64,000 nt of DNA from Micromonospora sp. MW-13 (GCF_003434305.1 NZ_QKKX01000033.1:124001-188000); one strand, 5' to 3'; counted from the stretch's first letter, positions 31,922-41,588 are shown. A program made the numbers and translations. Notes: a model not told the origin generated them from the letters alone.

Positions 31922-33166
31922 ATGACCTCCAGCACCTGGCGGCGCGTGCTCGTGCTGCTGGCCCTCGCGCTGTCCGCGTTCACCTTCAACACCACCGAGA
32001 ACCTGCCGATCGGCCTGCTCTCGCTGATCTCCTCCGACCTCGACGTGTCCCTGTCCTCGGTCGGCTACCTCGTCACCTGGTACGGCCTCACCGTGGCCGT
32101 GATCTCGCTGCCGATCGCGCACCTGACCCGCGGCTGGCCCCGGCGGTACGTGCTCAGCGGCGTGCTGGTCGTCATGGTGGCGGCGACCCTGGTGTCGGTC
32201 CTGGCCGACTCGTACCGGGTCCTGCTCACCGCCCGGGTGGCCACGGCGCTGGCCCAGGCGCTGTTCTGGGCGGTGCTGGCTCCGGTGGCGGTGGGACTGT
32301 TCTCCCCCGCCGTGCGGGGTCGGGTGATCGCGGTGACGTCGGTGGGCGGCTCGCTGGCCACCGTGCTCGGAGTGCCGGCCGGCACCTGGCTGGGCCAGCA
32401 GGGCGGTTGGCGCGCGCCGTTCCTGGCGCTGACCGCCCTGGGACTGGCCGCGCTGGTGGTGATCGCGGTGCTGCTGCCGACGAGCCGACCGGAGGACAGC
32501 CACGGCGCGTACGGCTCCGCCCCGCACACCGGCCGGTTCGCCATCGTGTTGGCCACCACCGCCATCTCGGTGACCGGCATGTTCGCCGGGTTCACCTACG
32601 TGGAGCGGTTCCTCACCACCGTGACCGGCTTCGCCCCGGAGACGGTGAGCGTGCTGCTGTTCGTCTTCGGCCTGGCCGGCATCGCCGGGGTGAGCGGGGT
32701 GGGCCAGTTCCTCGACCGGTTCCCGCACGGCTCGCTCGTGCTGGCGGTGGGGTTGCAGGCGGTCGCGCTGACCGGGCTGTACCTGTTCGCCGACGTCAAG
32801 GGCGCCGTGGTCGGCCTGCTCGCCCTGCTCGGTGCCTCGGCGGCCCCGGTGTTCATGGCCACCCAGGCGCGCATCCTCCAGGTCGCGCCGGGGCGGACCG
32901 AGCTGGGCTTCGCGGCGAACTCGGCGGCGTTCAACGTGGGTATCGCGGGCGGCGCGCTGATCGGCGGCCTCGCGCTGTCCACGGTGGACGCCCGGGGCAC
33001 GTTCCTGGTCGGCGCGGTGCTGACCTTCGTGTCGCTGGCGATCGTGCTCGCCGAGCGGCTGTTCCCGGGCGGAGCCACCCCGGACGGGGCCACCCGGGCA
33101 CAGGTGACCCCGGCACAGGTGACCCCGGAGCGGGCCACCCCGGAGCGGGCGGTCGAGCCCTCCTGA
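31922..33166 (+). CDS. MFS efflux transporter (DHA1-like)
   Basis: 414 residues, twelve predicted helices, starting VLVLLALALSAFTFNTTENLP. The pattern TENLPIGLLSLISSDLDVSLSSVGYLVTWYGL is that of sugar-efflux/arabinose-type and CmlA-type drug exporters. The tail is hydrophilic and repetitive (TPAQVT, TPERAT) from repeated 15-bp units. Export substrate unknown. Convergent with the M28 peptidase; a shared hairpin lies between. Confidence 0.88.
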   Translation: MTSSTWRRVLVLLALALSAFTFNTTENLPIGLLSLISSDLDVSLSSVGYLVTWYGLTVAVISLPIAHLTRGWPRRYVLSGVLVVMVAATLVSVLADSYRVLLTARVATALAQALFWAVLAPVAVGLFSPAVRGRVIAVTSVGGSLATVLGVPAGTWLGQQGGWRAPFLALTALGLAALVVIAVLLPTSRPEDSHGAYGSAPHTGRFAIVLATTAISVTGMFAGFTYVERFLTTVTGFAPETVSVLLFVFGLAGIAGVSGVGQFLDRFPHGSLVLAVGLQAVALTGLYLFADVKGAVVGLLALLGASAAPVFMATQARILQVAPGRTELGFAANSAAFNVGIAGGALIGGLALSTVDARGTFLVGAVLTFVSLAIVLAERLFPGGATPDGATRAQVTPAQVTPERATPERAVEPS

Positions 33167-33195
33167 GCCTGGCCGGCCGGTGACGTGGGCCGGCG

Positions 33196-33242
33196 GGAAG
33201 GGAACCCCGGAGCGCCGCGGGCGCTGGCCGGGGTCCCCTTCC
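33196..33242. terminator. Bidirectional terminator-like hairpin
   Basis: Arms 33196-33210 (GGAAGGGAACCCCGG) and 33228-33242 (CCGGGGTCCCCTTCC) pair over 14 of 15 bp, with an inner AGCGCC/GCGCT stem. It separates the convergent MFS (ends 33166) and peptidase (ends 33250) genes. Confidence 0.7.
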
Positions 33243-33249
33243 GTTCCGC

Positions 33250-34983
33250 TCAGCTCGCGGTGAGGGTGACGTCGTCGATGACGAAGCTGGTCTGTAGTGA
33301 GGCGTCCTCGACACCGGTGAACTTCAGGGTGACCGTCTGGCCGGCGTACGCGGCGGCGTTGAAGGTGCGCTGCACGTACCCGGTGGCGGCGGTGAGGTTC
33401 GAGTACGTCGCCAGGGTGGTGCTGCCCACCTGGACGGTGAGCTTGTCGTACGCCGTGGACGAGGTGGTCTCGGCGGTGTCGACGTGCAGCCAGAACGACA
33501 GGGTGTACGTGGCGCAGCCGGCCGGGACGGTCAGCGACTGGGACAGCGAGTCGGTGTGGCTGCTGCCGTACCCGTTGAGCCACGCCTTGTAGGAGCCGGA
33601 GCGGGCGGGCTGGCCCTGGTCGGTGGTGATCACGCCGGAGGACGAGGTCCAGACGGTCGCGCCGCTCTCGAAGCCGGAGTTGCCGACCACCTGGCCGCCG
33701 GCGCAGCCGCCGGTGCCGGTCACGGTGAGGGTGTACGTGGTGGTGCGGGCGACCGAGCCGGTGCCGGTGACCGTGATGGTGTACGTGCCGGTGGCCGCCG
33801 TCGAGGAGGCCGCGACGGTCATCGTGGACGAGCCGCCGGAGGTCACCGACGCCGGGCTGAACGACACGGTCACCCCGCTGGGCGCGCCGGAGGCCGACAG
33901 GGCGACGGTCTGGGCGCTACCGGAGGTGGTGGCGGTGGAGACGGTGGCGGTGGTGGACGCGCCCTGGGCGATGCTGCCGGAGGTCGGGCTCACCGCGACG
34001 GAGAAGTTGTTGGTCGGGGTGCCGGTGCCGACCGCCTGGTCCCAGATGGCGTACGCGACGCCGTCGGCGCTGCGGTTCAGCCCGGTGGCGTTGATGTTGC
34101 TGGTGGTGTCACAGGACGCGTGGTAGCAGGGGTCGTACGAGGCGTTGGCGGTGCCGCCCCACTTGCTGGCCTGCGCGCTGGTCTTGCGGGCGCTGGCCCC
34201 CATCGCGTACCCGGAGGTGGGGATGCCGGCCTGCTGGAACGAGTAGTCGTCGGAGCGGCCCTGGCCCTCGACGTTCTCCTCCGGCGCCAGGCCCAGCGAG
34301 TCCCAGTACGCCTTCAGTGGCGCGGCGGTGGTGGAGGTGACCCGGTTGATGAAGTAGCCGCCGTTGGTGGAGGCGACCATGTCGAAGTTGTAGTACCCCT
34401 TGATGTAGCCCTTCTGGACGGCGCTGAGCGAGTTGACGTAGAACTTGGAGCCCTGTAGGCCCTGCTCCTCGCCGTTCCACCAGGCGAACCGGACCCGCTT
34501 GGTCATGGTCGGGTTCTGCTGGGCCAGCACGAGGGCGTTCTCCAGCAGGACCGAGGAGCCGGAGCCGTTGTCGTTGATGCCGGGGCCGGCGGAGACGCCG
34601 TCCAGGTGGGCGCCGAACATGATCACCTGGTCGGCCGGGCCGCCCGGCCACTCGGCGATGACGTTGTTGCCCGGGTAGGTGCAGCCGGTGCAGTTCTGCT
34701 CGGTGACCGTGTAACCGGCGGCCTGGAGCTTGCTCTTGACGTAGCTGACCGAGGCCGTGTAGCCGGCCGAGCCGGCCCGGCGGTGCCCGCCGTTGCTGGT
34801 GGCGATGCTCTGGAGCTGGGACAGGTGGGCCTGGACGTTGGTCACGGAGATGTCCGGGGCGGCCAGCGCGGCGAGCGCCGGGGCGGGGGCGGGGGCGGCG
34901 GCGGCCGGCAGCGTCGCCGTCGACGCCGTCAGCGCGACGGCGGCGGCGAGCGCGATGCCCGCGGTCAACGTGGTGCGTCTCAT
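33250..34983 (-). CDS. Secreted M28-family zinc aminopeptidase with C-terminal accessory domains
   Basis: 577 residues from the ATG at 34983 (GAGGAG upstream). Signal peptide LTAGIALAAAVALTASTATL with AAA-P cleavage region. M28 zinc ligands in order: GAHLDGV (His, Asp), INDNGSGS (bridging Asp), WNGEEQGL (catalytic and binding Glu), NFDMVA (Asp) and PCYHASCDT (His). This is the Streptomyces griseus aminopeptidase type. From about residue 330 there is an Ig-like repeat (VSPTSGSIAQGASTTATVST) and then a beta-sandwich domain (NSGFESGATVWTSSSGV...VIDDVTLTA) of the CBM/PPC kind for matrix binding. Secreted nutrient-scavenging enzyme. Confidence 0.93.
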   Translation of the reverse strand: MRRTTLTAGIALAAAVALTASTATLPAAAAPAPAPALAALAAPDISVTNVQAHLSQLQSIATSNGGHRRAGSAGYTASVSYVKSKLQAAGYTVTEQNCTGCTYPGNNVIAEWPGGPADQVIMFGAHLDGVSAGPGINDNGSGSSVLLENALVLAQQNPTMTKRVRFAWWNGEEQGLQGSKFYVNSLSAVQKGYIKGYYNFDMVASTNGGYFINRVTSTTAAPLKAYWDSLGLAPEENVEGQGRSDDYSFQQAGIPTSGYAMGASARKTSAQASKWGGTANASYDPCYHASCDTTSNINATGLNRSADGVAYAIWDQAVGTGTPTNNFSVAVSPTSGSIAQGASTTATVSTATTSGSAQTVALSASGAPSGVTVSFSPASVTSGGSSTMTVAASSTAATGTYTITVTGTGSVARTTTYTLTVTGTGGCAGGQVVGNSGFESGATVWTSSSGVITTDQGQPARSGSYKAWLNGYGSSHTDSLSQSLTVPAGCATYTLSFWLHVDTAETTSSTAYDKLTVQVGSTTLATYSNLTAATGYVQRTFNAAAYAGQTVTLKFTGVEDASLQTSFVIDDVTLTAS

Positions 34984-35298
34984 GGATGCTCCTCGGTGCA
35001 GGTCGGGGGTTTCGTGCACCTGGGCGTGACCGGGCCCCCGCGCGCGGGGGTGGGCGGCGGGGTCCGGCGGCGTCCTGAGGGGACGCCGCGACGTTCGTTC
35101 CAGGGAAGCAAACACTGACATGCGTCTATTCCCTGGTCAATATCCATTCCGGTCATACTCCCGCGCCGATCCCCCGATCCCCCGATCGCGGCGCGACGTC
35201 GAAGCTGCCCGCCGCCGCGCCGGACAGCCCACGGCGGCGTCCCGGGCGAGCCCGCCCACCCCGCTCGGAGGCGTCGACCGGGGCCTAGGCTGCTGGCC
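34984..35298. other. Intergenic region upstream of the peptidase
   Basis: 315 bp with divergent genes on each side. On the minus strand TTGACC (35140-35135) followed 17 bp later by CAGTGT (35117-35112) is a weak promoter candidate for the peptidase, within an AT-richer patch (35100-35160). No gene seen. Confidence 0.35.
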
Positions 35299-35880
35299 AT
35301 GCTGCCACTCGATGATCCACGCTGGCCGGACCTCGACCACCGGGGCTGGTCGGCGGGCCGGGGCGGGCCGGACGCCCCGTTCGTCCCCGACGAACTGCGC
35401 CAGCTACGGGCCGACCCGACGGACCGGGGGCGGTTCAGCGACCTGTGGCCGTACCTGTGTTCCGAGGGCACCGCCTGGCCCGCCGCCTACGCCGCCGTCC
35501 CCCACCTGGTCGACATCGCCCGCCAACTCCCCGCGGCCGGACGCGACGAGTACCTCATCGTCGTCGGCCTGGTCGCCACCTGCTCACGCGGCTACGGGCA
35601 GACCTCCGACGGTCTGCCCGACGACATCACCACCGCCTACCGGCACGCTCTGCCCGAGGCCCTGGCCCTGCTGGCCGAGACGCTGGCCGGCGCGCGGCAC
35701 GACGAGACCACCACCCGGTACCTGCTCTCCGCCGTCGCGGCGCTGAAGGGCCACCCCGAACTCGCCGAGGTCCTCGACGACCTCGACACCGTCGAGTGCC
35801 CGGCCTGCGGCGAACCCGTCTTCGACGGTTCGGACGACGCGGATCCAGACGACGAGACAGCCGACCAGCCGCTCGGCTGA
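35299..35880 (+). CDS. Hypothetical protein with C-terminal CxxC
   Basis: 193 residues from the ATG at 35299. Largely helical, HEAT-like organisation: an N-terminal DPRWPDLDHRGW, WPYLCSEGTAWPAAYAAVPHLVDIARQLP, then HALPEALALLAETLAGARH and HPELAEVLDDLDT. A CPACGEP motif near the end could form half of a zinc site, followed by a very acidic tail. Proteins of this organisation are common in actinobacteria and may be polymorphic-toxin immunity-like, but I cannot assign a function. Confidence 0.65.
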   Translation: MLPLDDPRWPDLDHRGWSAGRGGPDAPFVPDELRQLRADPTDRGRFSDLWPYLCSEGTAWPAAYAAVPHLVDIARQLPAAGRDEYLIVVGLVATCSRGYGQTSDGLPDDITTAYRHALPEALALLAETLAGARHDETTTRYLLSAVAALKGHPELAEVLDDLDTVECPACGEPVFDGSDDADPDDETADQPLG

Positions 35881-35986
35881 CGCGTACCGCCGCGCCCGCC
35901 GGCCGCCGAGCGGGCGGGCGTGGCGGCGGCCGGGTGGCCCGGCGCGCGGGTCGGGGCGGTCAGGCGGTCGCGGCGGTCTGGGCCAC

Positions 35987-36041
35987 CGCCCCGAACCGCC
36001 CCCACCCCGGACCAGCCCGCCCCGAACCGCCCCCACCCCGG
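35987..36041. repeat. Short GC-rich direct repeat
   Basis: The unit CCCCGAACCGCCCCCACCCC occurs twice about 30 bp apart in the convergent gap between the 35299-35880 gene and the DUF5682-type gene. Low-complexity slippage is the simplest explanation. Confidence 0.6.
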
Positions 36042-36046
36042 CGGAC

Positions 36047-36134
36047 CGCCCATGATCGACTCCATGTCACCGACATCGCGCCTTGCCCTGGCGCGGATAC
36101 CCCCATGTCAATGACACGGAGTCGATCATGGGCG
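36047..36134. repeat. Long near-perfect inverted repeat between convergent genes
   Basis: Arms 36047-36069 and 36112-36134 (23 bp, outer end CGCCCATGATCGACTCC) are complementary except for one position, around a 42-bp centre. It lies 23 bp before the stop of the DUF5682-type gene. May act as terminator but resembles the other long arm repeat at 15668 in length and in carrying TGATCG near the arm. Confidence 0.85.
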
Positions 36135-36156
36135 AGGCGAGGCGGGGTTGGGCGGG

Positions 36157-39090
36157 TCAGTGGGCCGGGGCGAGCAGGGCCTCGACCTCGGCCGTGGTGG
36201 CGGGATACGCGGCGAGCAGGTCGGCCACCTCCGGATCGACCGCCGGACCGGGCCCGGTCGCCGGCTCGCCGACCCGCCACCCGCCGGGGCAGCCGAGCAG
36301 GTCGGCCACGGCGTCGCAGGTGGCCGGATAGTCGACGAGCAGGTCGACCACCGGCCCGGCCGGGGCGGACACCGGCGCGGTGGCGGGCGACGCCGCCGGT
36401 CGGGCCGTCCACGGCGGCACCCAGGCGTCCAGGGCGGGCAGGGTGGCGGGGAACGTCCGGCCGGCCTCGCGGACCAGCGTCGGCACCAGCTCGCCCGCCT
36501 GGTCGCGCAGGGTGGTGATCAGCGTCGGCAGCCAGGGCAGCAGCACCGGGTCGGGCAGCCGGGCGAACGCCGTGGACATCAGCTCGACCACGAACGGCGC
36601 CAGCCCGGGCACCGGCTCCAGGGCCTGCACGAACCCGCTGAGGTACTGCGGGAACGCCGGCACCACCAGCGGGTTGGCCAGCAGCTCCACGGCGCGGGAC
36701 CGCAGCTCGGCCAGGGGCAGCAGCCCGAGCTGGTGCTGGGCGGCCCAGTGCAGCGCGACCCGGGCCGGCGCCTCCGGCCGGGACTGCCGCACGGCCAGTT
36801 CGAGCTGGGCCCGGTCGCAGCCGAGCGCCAGCGCGAGGCTCTCCATGCTGAACAGGAAGCCCAGCATGGCGGCCACCTGCCGGACCGCCGCCTCCGCGTC
36901 GACGAACGCGGTGGGCAGCAGGGTGCAGTAGTGGGCGTACCCGGTGGTGACGAAGGCCGCGCACCAGGCCGGCAGGTCCGGCTCGGTGGCCCGGTAGTGA
37001 GCCAGCAGCCGACGGATCCGGCGCAGCACCTCGGGGGCCTCGTCGACGGTCCGCTCGGCGGCGAGCAGCTCCACGGCGCGGGCACCCAGCTCGTCGACGA
37101 GCCGGCGGCCGTCGAGCAGCAGGATCGCGTCCTCGACCGCCTCCAGCGCGACCGCCGCGGTGGCCTGCGGCCCCCACGCCCGGCGGCGCAGCCGCTGCTC
37201 GAGGACCTGCTCGACGGTGACGCCCTCGTAGCCCAGCTCGATCAGCGCGCGCTGGTGGCGGCCGAGCGCCAGGTCCCAGCTCTCCTGCGCCGAGCGCTCC
37301 CCCAGCCGCCGCTCGCCCATGATGGGGCGGACCGCGTCGCGGGGTAGCAGGTGGCGCAGCCGCCACAGCAGGTCCGAGCAGGGAGCCACGGCCGGCTGGC
37401 CGTGCAGGTCCAGCAGGGCCCGCTGGATGGTGCGTTTGTCCAGGTCCAGCCCGAGCGGGGCGAGCCGGTCGAGCACGTCGCGGGCCAGCGGCGGCAGGGC
37501 GTCGTAGCCGACCTGGCCGATCCGGTCGCCGCCGAGCAGGATCTCGCAGAGCCGACGGACGTCCCGCCGGCCCGGCACCACGTCCTTCTCGATGCAGGTC
37601 ACCGCCGCGTCGGCGAAGTCGTACGGGGTGGGGCGGGCCCGGTTGCGCAGCCCGGCGAGCAGGATCGACGTCTCGAACACGGCGATCGCGTCGGCGGTGC
37701 TGGCCAGGTACCCGTTGCGCCGGGCCAGCCGGACGATGTCCACGCACCAGCCGCGCAGCTCGGCCTCGTCGAGGTCGTCGAGGACCGGCGGGCGGGCCAG
37801 GAAGCCCGACAGCCGGTCGGTCACCGGCTCGTCGGCTACCGCGGCCGGGGCGGCGGCCTTGCGGGCCCTGCCCTTCGCCGGCTTGCCGCCCTGCTGGCCG
37901 GCGAGCCGGAACGGGACCGCTCCCGAGCGGGACACCGCCTTGGCCCAGGTGGCGGCGGCGATGGACACCGAGCCGGGGGCCAGCCCGAACTGCGCCTCGA
38001 TCGCCGAGTGGCTGGACGGGATCAGCCCGTACAGCCAGCGGGTGGCGGTGCGCGGGCTGATCTCGTAAGCCGCGGCGTCGGGGCCGGTGCCGAACTGCGC
38101 GACGGGGCTGGCGGCGTGGAACGCGCCGCAGACGTACAGGCAGTCGGCCGGGTCGGCGCCGGAGGCGGCGAGGTGCTCCCGCATCCGGGTCCACATGTAG
38201 CGCTCGCGCTCCTCGTCGCGGTCGAGCCGCTCGGCGTCGGCCGGGCGCAGCCGCCGGAACAGGCTGCCGATCAGCACCATCACCTGGCGGTACGTCTCGT
38301 GGTCGGCGCCGACCAGGGGCTGCTCGACGTACTGGTCCCACCACTCCGACCAGTGCCGCACCTTGCCGTGGTGCAGCAGGTACGCCTCCAGCTCGGCGAA
38401 GCGGGGCCGCAGGTCGCCGATCTCCACACCGACGGCGTCGCCGTGCAGCGCCGCCTCCTCCTCGTGGGTCGCCGCCGCCTCCTCCGGCGTTCCGTCGGCG
38501 GGGCCGCCCGCCTCGCCCCGGCCCTCGGCCGGATCGCGGGGCGACCACTGGAACACGTGGTCGACCGAGCGGTCCACCAGGACCAGCTCCACGCCGGGGG
38601 TCTCCAGCGCGTACGCGATGGCCTGGTACTCCGCCGACGCCTCGGTGATCGGCGCGACGACGCTCAGCGGCGCCCACTCGGCGGGGAACCCGTCGAGCTT
38701 CGAGGCGAACGCCTGCACCGCCACCGGCAGCCGGCAGTTGCGCAGCTCCCCCAGCAGGGGTTGCAGGTCCTCGCACAGCTCCAGGTAGATGACCTTCGGC
38801 TGCTTCGCGCGCAGCCGGCGCACCATCGCCAGCGCGGAGGCCGGCGAGTGGTGGCAGACCGGGAAGATCTCCAGCCGCTCGCCGAGCGCCCGGTCGACGT
38901 CGTCGATCATCCCGGTGAGGATGTCGGCGAGCGCCCCCGGGCTGCCGGCGAATGCCTCGGCGGCGTCGGTGAGCTGGTCGCGCAGCCCCCGGAACGCGCC
39001 GGACGCGGCGCCGGGGGGCGGGCCGGCCGGTCGGGTCGCCGGTACGGGTGCCGGGGTCCTGCCGGGCGGCGCGGTCGTCGGGCCGGTCAC
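36157..39090 (-). CDS. DUF5682-type protein
   Basis: 977 residues from a GTG at 39090 whose codon overlaps the MoxR stop (GTGA). After a Pro-rich linker come helices and the family's conserved FPVCHHSPASALAMVRRL, VIYLELCEDLQPLL and YVCGAFHAASPVAQFG, the latter resembling TraB/ChaN-like features. The large C-terminal part is helical and Ala/Leu-rich. It occurs with MoxR, vWA and SWIM-type genes in many actinobacteria and cyanobacteria, and is here last of five. Biochemical function unknown; probable effector or substrate module of the MoxR-vWA machine. Confidence 0.75.
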   Translation of the reverse strand: MTGPTTAPPGRTPAPVPATRPAGPPPGAASGAFRGLRDQLTDAAEAFAGSPGALADILTGMIDDVDRALGERLEIFPVCHHSPASALAMVRRLRAKQPKVIYLELCEDLQPLLGELRNCRLPVAVQAFASKLDGFPAEWAPLSVVAPITEASAEYQAIAYALETPGVELVLVDRSVDHVFQWSPRDPAEGRGEAGGPADGTPEEAAATHEEEAALHGDAVGVEIGDLRPRFAELEAYLLHHGKVRHWSEWWDQYVEQPLVGADHETYRQVMVLIGSLFRRLRPADAERLDRDEERERYMWTRMREHLAASGADPADCLYVCGAFHAASPVAQFGTGPDAAAYEISPRTATRWLYGLIPSSHSAIEAQFGLAPGSVSIAAATWAKAVSRSGAVPFRLAGQQGGKPAKGRARKAAAPAAVADEPVTDRLSGFLARPPVLDDLDEAELRGWCVDIVRLARRNGYLASTADAIAVFETSILLAGLRNRARPTPYDFADAAVTCIEKDVVPGRRDVRRLCEILLGGDRIGQVGYDALPPLARDVLDRLAPLGLDLDKRTIQRALLDLHGQPAVAPCSDLLWRLRHLLPRDAVRPIMGERRLGERSAQESWDLALGRHQRALIELGYEGVTVEQVLEQRLRRRAWGPQATAAVALEAVEDAILLLDGRRLVDELGARAVELLAAERTVDEAPEVLRRIRRLLAHYRATEPDLPAWCAAFVTTGYAHYCTLLPTAFVDAEAAVRQVAAMLGFLFSMESLALALGCDRAQLELAVRQSRPEAPARVALHWAAQHQLGLLPLAELRSRAVELLANPLVVPAFPQYLSGFVQALEPVPGLAPFVVELMSTAFARLPDPVLLPWLPTLITTLRDQAGELVPTLVREAGRTFPATLPALDAWVPPWTARPAASPATAPVSAPAGPVVDLLVDYPATCDAVADLLGCPGGWRVGEPATGPGPAVDPEVADLLAAYPATTAEVEALLAPAH

Positions 39091-40199
39091 GACAGGTTGG
39101 CGATCGCCTGGCGGCCACCGTCGAGGAAGCCCTCCCAGGAACCGCCGTCCTTCTTGGCCCGGGGCTCCACGACGCCGTGCAGGTACTTGTTGAGGATGGC
39201 CAGGTCCTCCGGGCTGCGCCGGGCCAGCGAGCCGACCAGCGAGCCGGCGAGGGTCTCGGCGCGCAGGATGCGGTCGCCGAAGAACTGGCTGTGCAGGATC
39301 GCGTCCTCCAGCACGCCGATCTGCTCGGCGGTGGACAGCGCCGACTCCAGCTTCTCGTCGTCGCTGGTGGCCGAGGCGGCGGCGGCCCGCAGGTCGGCGA
39401 AGCTCTGCAACAGGATGTCCAGCAGGGTGGGCGGGACGTCCAGCTCGATGCGGTGCCGGCGCAGCAGCTCCTCGGTGCGGAACCGGACGATCTCCGCCTC
39501 GCTGCGCTTGTTGGTCACCACCGGGATGCGGACGAAGTTGAACCGCCGCTTGAGCGCCGAGGAGAGGTCGTTGACGCCCCGGTCCCGGCTGTTGGCGGTG
39601 GCGATGATGGAGAAGCCGGGCCGGGCGAAGACGATGTTGTCGTCGTCCAGCTCGGGGATGGAGACGTACTTCTCCGACAGGATGGAGATCAGGGCGTCCT
39701 GCACGTCGCTGGTGGAGCGGGTCAGCTCCTCGAACCGGCCGATCACCCCCTGCTCCATCGCGTTCATGATCGGCGAGGGGATCATCGACTCCCGGGACTG
39801 CCCCTTGGCGATCACCATGGAGACGTTCCACGAGTACTTGATGTGGTCCTCGGTGGTGCCGGCGGTGCCCTGCACGACCAGGGTGGAGTTGCCGCAGATC
39901 GCGGCGGCGAGCAGCTCGGCCAGCCAGCTCTTGCCGGTGCCCGGGTCGCCGATCAGCAGCAGGCCCCGGTCGGAGGCGAGGGTGACGATGGCCCGCTCGA
40001 CGAAGCTGCGGTCGCCGAACCACTTCTGGGCGACCTCCCGGTCGAGCCCGTCGGCCCGCTCGGAGCCGAGCACGAACAGCCGCACCATCCGGGGGCTCAG
40101 CCGCCAGGAGAACGGCTTCGGGTCGGTGTCGACCGACTCCAGCCAGGCCAGCTCCTCGGCGAACTTGACCTCGGCGGGGGCGCGCAACATCTCGGACAT
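39087..40199 (-). CDS. MoxR-type AAA+ ATPase
   Basis: 370 residues from an ATG at 40199. Walker A LLLIGDPGTGKSWLAELLAA, Walker B region GRFEELTRSTSDVQDALISILSEK, sensor 1 IIATANSRDRGVNDL, arginine-finger region SSALKRRFNFVRIP. The pre-sensor insertion and partner vWA gene (12 bp upstream) define the MoxR branch, which remodels client proteins or loads metals together with its vWA partner. Cytoplasmic. Confidence 0.92.
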   Translation of the reverse strand: MSEMLRAPAEVKFAEELAWLESVDTDPKPFSWRLSPRMVRLFVLGSERADGLDREVAQKWFGDRSFVERAIVTLASDRGLLLIGDPGTGKSWLAELLAAAICGNSTLVVQGTAGTTEDHIKYSWNVSMVIAKGQSRESMIPSPIMNAMEQGVIGRFEELTRSTSDVQDALISILSEKYVSIPELDDDNIVFARPGFSIIATANSRDRGVNDLSSALKRRFNFVRIPVVTNKRSEAEIVRFRTEELLRRHRIELDVPPTLLDILLQSFADLRAAAASATSDDEKLESALSTAEQIGVLEDAILHSQFFGDRILRAETLAGSLVGSLARRSPEDLAILNKYLHGVVEPRAKKDGGSWEGFLDGGRQAIANLS

Positions 40200-40211
40200 G
40201 TCAGGGGTCTC

Positions 40212-41588
40212 CTAGGTGAGGAAGTTCTTGAGCTCGAAGACGAGTTTGCGGATGTGGCCGGAGATGACCGGGGTGCCCAGGTCCTTCAGTCGCTGGCGGA
40301 ACCAGGGGTTGACGATCTGGCTGCCGGAGCTGTTGACCGAGCCGACCGGGATGAACTTGACCCCGGAGCGGTGCACCGCCTCGATGCCGTCGAACAGCGG
40401 CTGGGAGCGGTTGAACTCGTAGAAGTCCGAGATCCAGACCATGACGGTGTTGCGCGGCTCGACGATCTTGGGCCGGGCCATGGCCATCGCCACCGGCCCG
40501 TCGTTGCCGCCGCCGAGCTTGGTGCGCAGCAGCACCTCGAACGGGTCGTGCACCCACGGGGTCAGGTCCAGCGCCCGGGTGTCGTACGCGATGAGGTGCA
40601 CGTCCACCTTGGGCAGCCCGGCGAAGATGGACGCCAGGATGGTGCAGTTGACCATCGAGTCGACCATCGAGCCGGACTGGTCGACCACCACGATCAGCCG
40701 GGCCGGGGTGGTGCGCCGGGTGGTCTGCCGGTAGTAGAGCTTGTCGACGTAGAGGCGCTGGTCCTCCGGGCTCCAGTTGGTGAGGTTCTTCCAGATCGTG
40801 CGGTCCAGGTCCAGGTTGCGGAACACCCGCTTCGGCGGCACCGACCGGTCGATCGTGCCGACGCTGGTCTGCTCGACCTGGGTGCGCAGTACCTCGGCGA
40901 CCTCGTCGACGTACCGGCGGATCAGCGCCTTGGCGTTGGCCAGCGCCACCCCGGACAGGTTGGACTTGTCCCGCAGTAGCTGCTCGATCAGCGACATGCT
41001 CGGGGTGAGCTTCGCGGCCAGTTTCGGGTCGGCGAGCACCTCACGCAGGTGCATCCGGCGCACCAGGTCGCCCTCCAGGCCGGCCAGCACGCCGCCCAGC
41101 CCGCCGCCGGCAGCGGCCTGCCGGCGCAGCTCACCGGGCTCGCAGCCGAGCGCCCGCTCGAACCAGCCGGCGTCGGACTGCCACCGGGCGAGCTGGCTGG
41201 CGCTGACGCTGCCCCCGCCGGTGGCGAAAACGTTGAGCAGCAGCTTGGACACCAGCGCCGCCCGCCGTACCTCGGCCTGCCCCGCCGGCTCCGGCTGGTC
41301 GTCCGCCGGCTGGTCGTCCGCCGGCTGGCCGGCGGTGAGCAGGCCGTCCAGCTCGTCGGCGAGGCCGGGGAAACGCTGGACCACGGTGTCGACGGAGACC
41401 GACGGGTCCAGCAGCGCGGCCGGCAGGCCGAGGTCGTCGACGACGGCGACGCTCGCCGCCTCCAGGGACGGCTGTTCGTCGGCGGGGTCGAAGAGCCGGG
41501 CCAGCAGCCGCCAGTAGAGCACCTGCCGACGGTTGGCGTCGGGGTTCACCTGCGCGCCTCCTCCGGGCGCCTCGGGGGTCGCGGTCAT
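40212..41588 (-). CDS. vWA-domain protein partnering the MoxR ATPase
   Basis: 458 residues from an ATG at 41588 that overlaps the preceding stop (ATGA). N-terminal 250 residues helical with an acidic repeat (PADDQPADDQ). The vWA domain starts RLIVVVDQSGSMVDSM with the MIDAS D-x-S-x-S; a Thr/Asp ring follows in DTRALDLTPW and WISDFYEFNR. No signal peptide or membrane anchor. Acts as adaptor for MoxR in the same operon. Confidence 0.9.
   Translation of the reverse strand: MTATPEAPGGGAQVNPDANRRQVLYWRLLARLFDPADEQPSLEAASVAVVDDLGLPAALLDPSVSVDTVVQRFPGLADELDGLLTAGQPADDQPADDQPEPAGQAEVRRAALVSKLLLNVFATGGGSVSASQLARWQSDAGWFERALGCEPGELRRQAAAGGGLGGVLAGLEGDLVRRMHLREVLADPKLAAKLTPSMSLIEQLLRDKSNLSGVALANAKALIRRYVDEVAEVLRTQVEQTSVGTIDRSVPPKRVFRNLDLDRTIWKNLTNWSPEDQRLYVDKLYYRQTTRRTTPARLIVVVDQSGSMVDSMVNCTILASIFAGLPKVDVHLIAYDTRALDLTPWVHDPFEVLLRTKLGGGNDGPVAMAMARPKIVEPRNTVMVWISDFYEFNRSQPLFDGIEAVHRSGVKFIPVGSVNSSGSQIVNPWFRQRLKDLGTPVISGHIRKLVFELKNFLT

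Noticed and set aside
33060..33166. Repeated 15-bp units at the 3' end of the MFS gene as a functional repeat array
   Set aside because: Four imperfect copies coding a hydrophilic tail, best explained by slippage in coding DNA; no CRISPR-like spacing.
31721..33583. In-frame extension of the ABC exporter upstream to a 1284-aa frame
   Set aside because: The extra 621 residues are the antisense of the MFS gene: Arg/His/Gly-rich, no domain. The GTG at 31720 with GGGAGGGG is the sensible start.
39091..40023. Upstream extension of the DUF5682-type frame
   Set aside because: Overlaps the MoxR gene in another frame; the GTG at 39090 overlapping the MoxR stop is the start.
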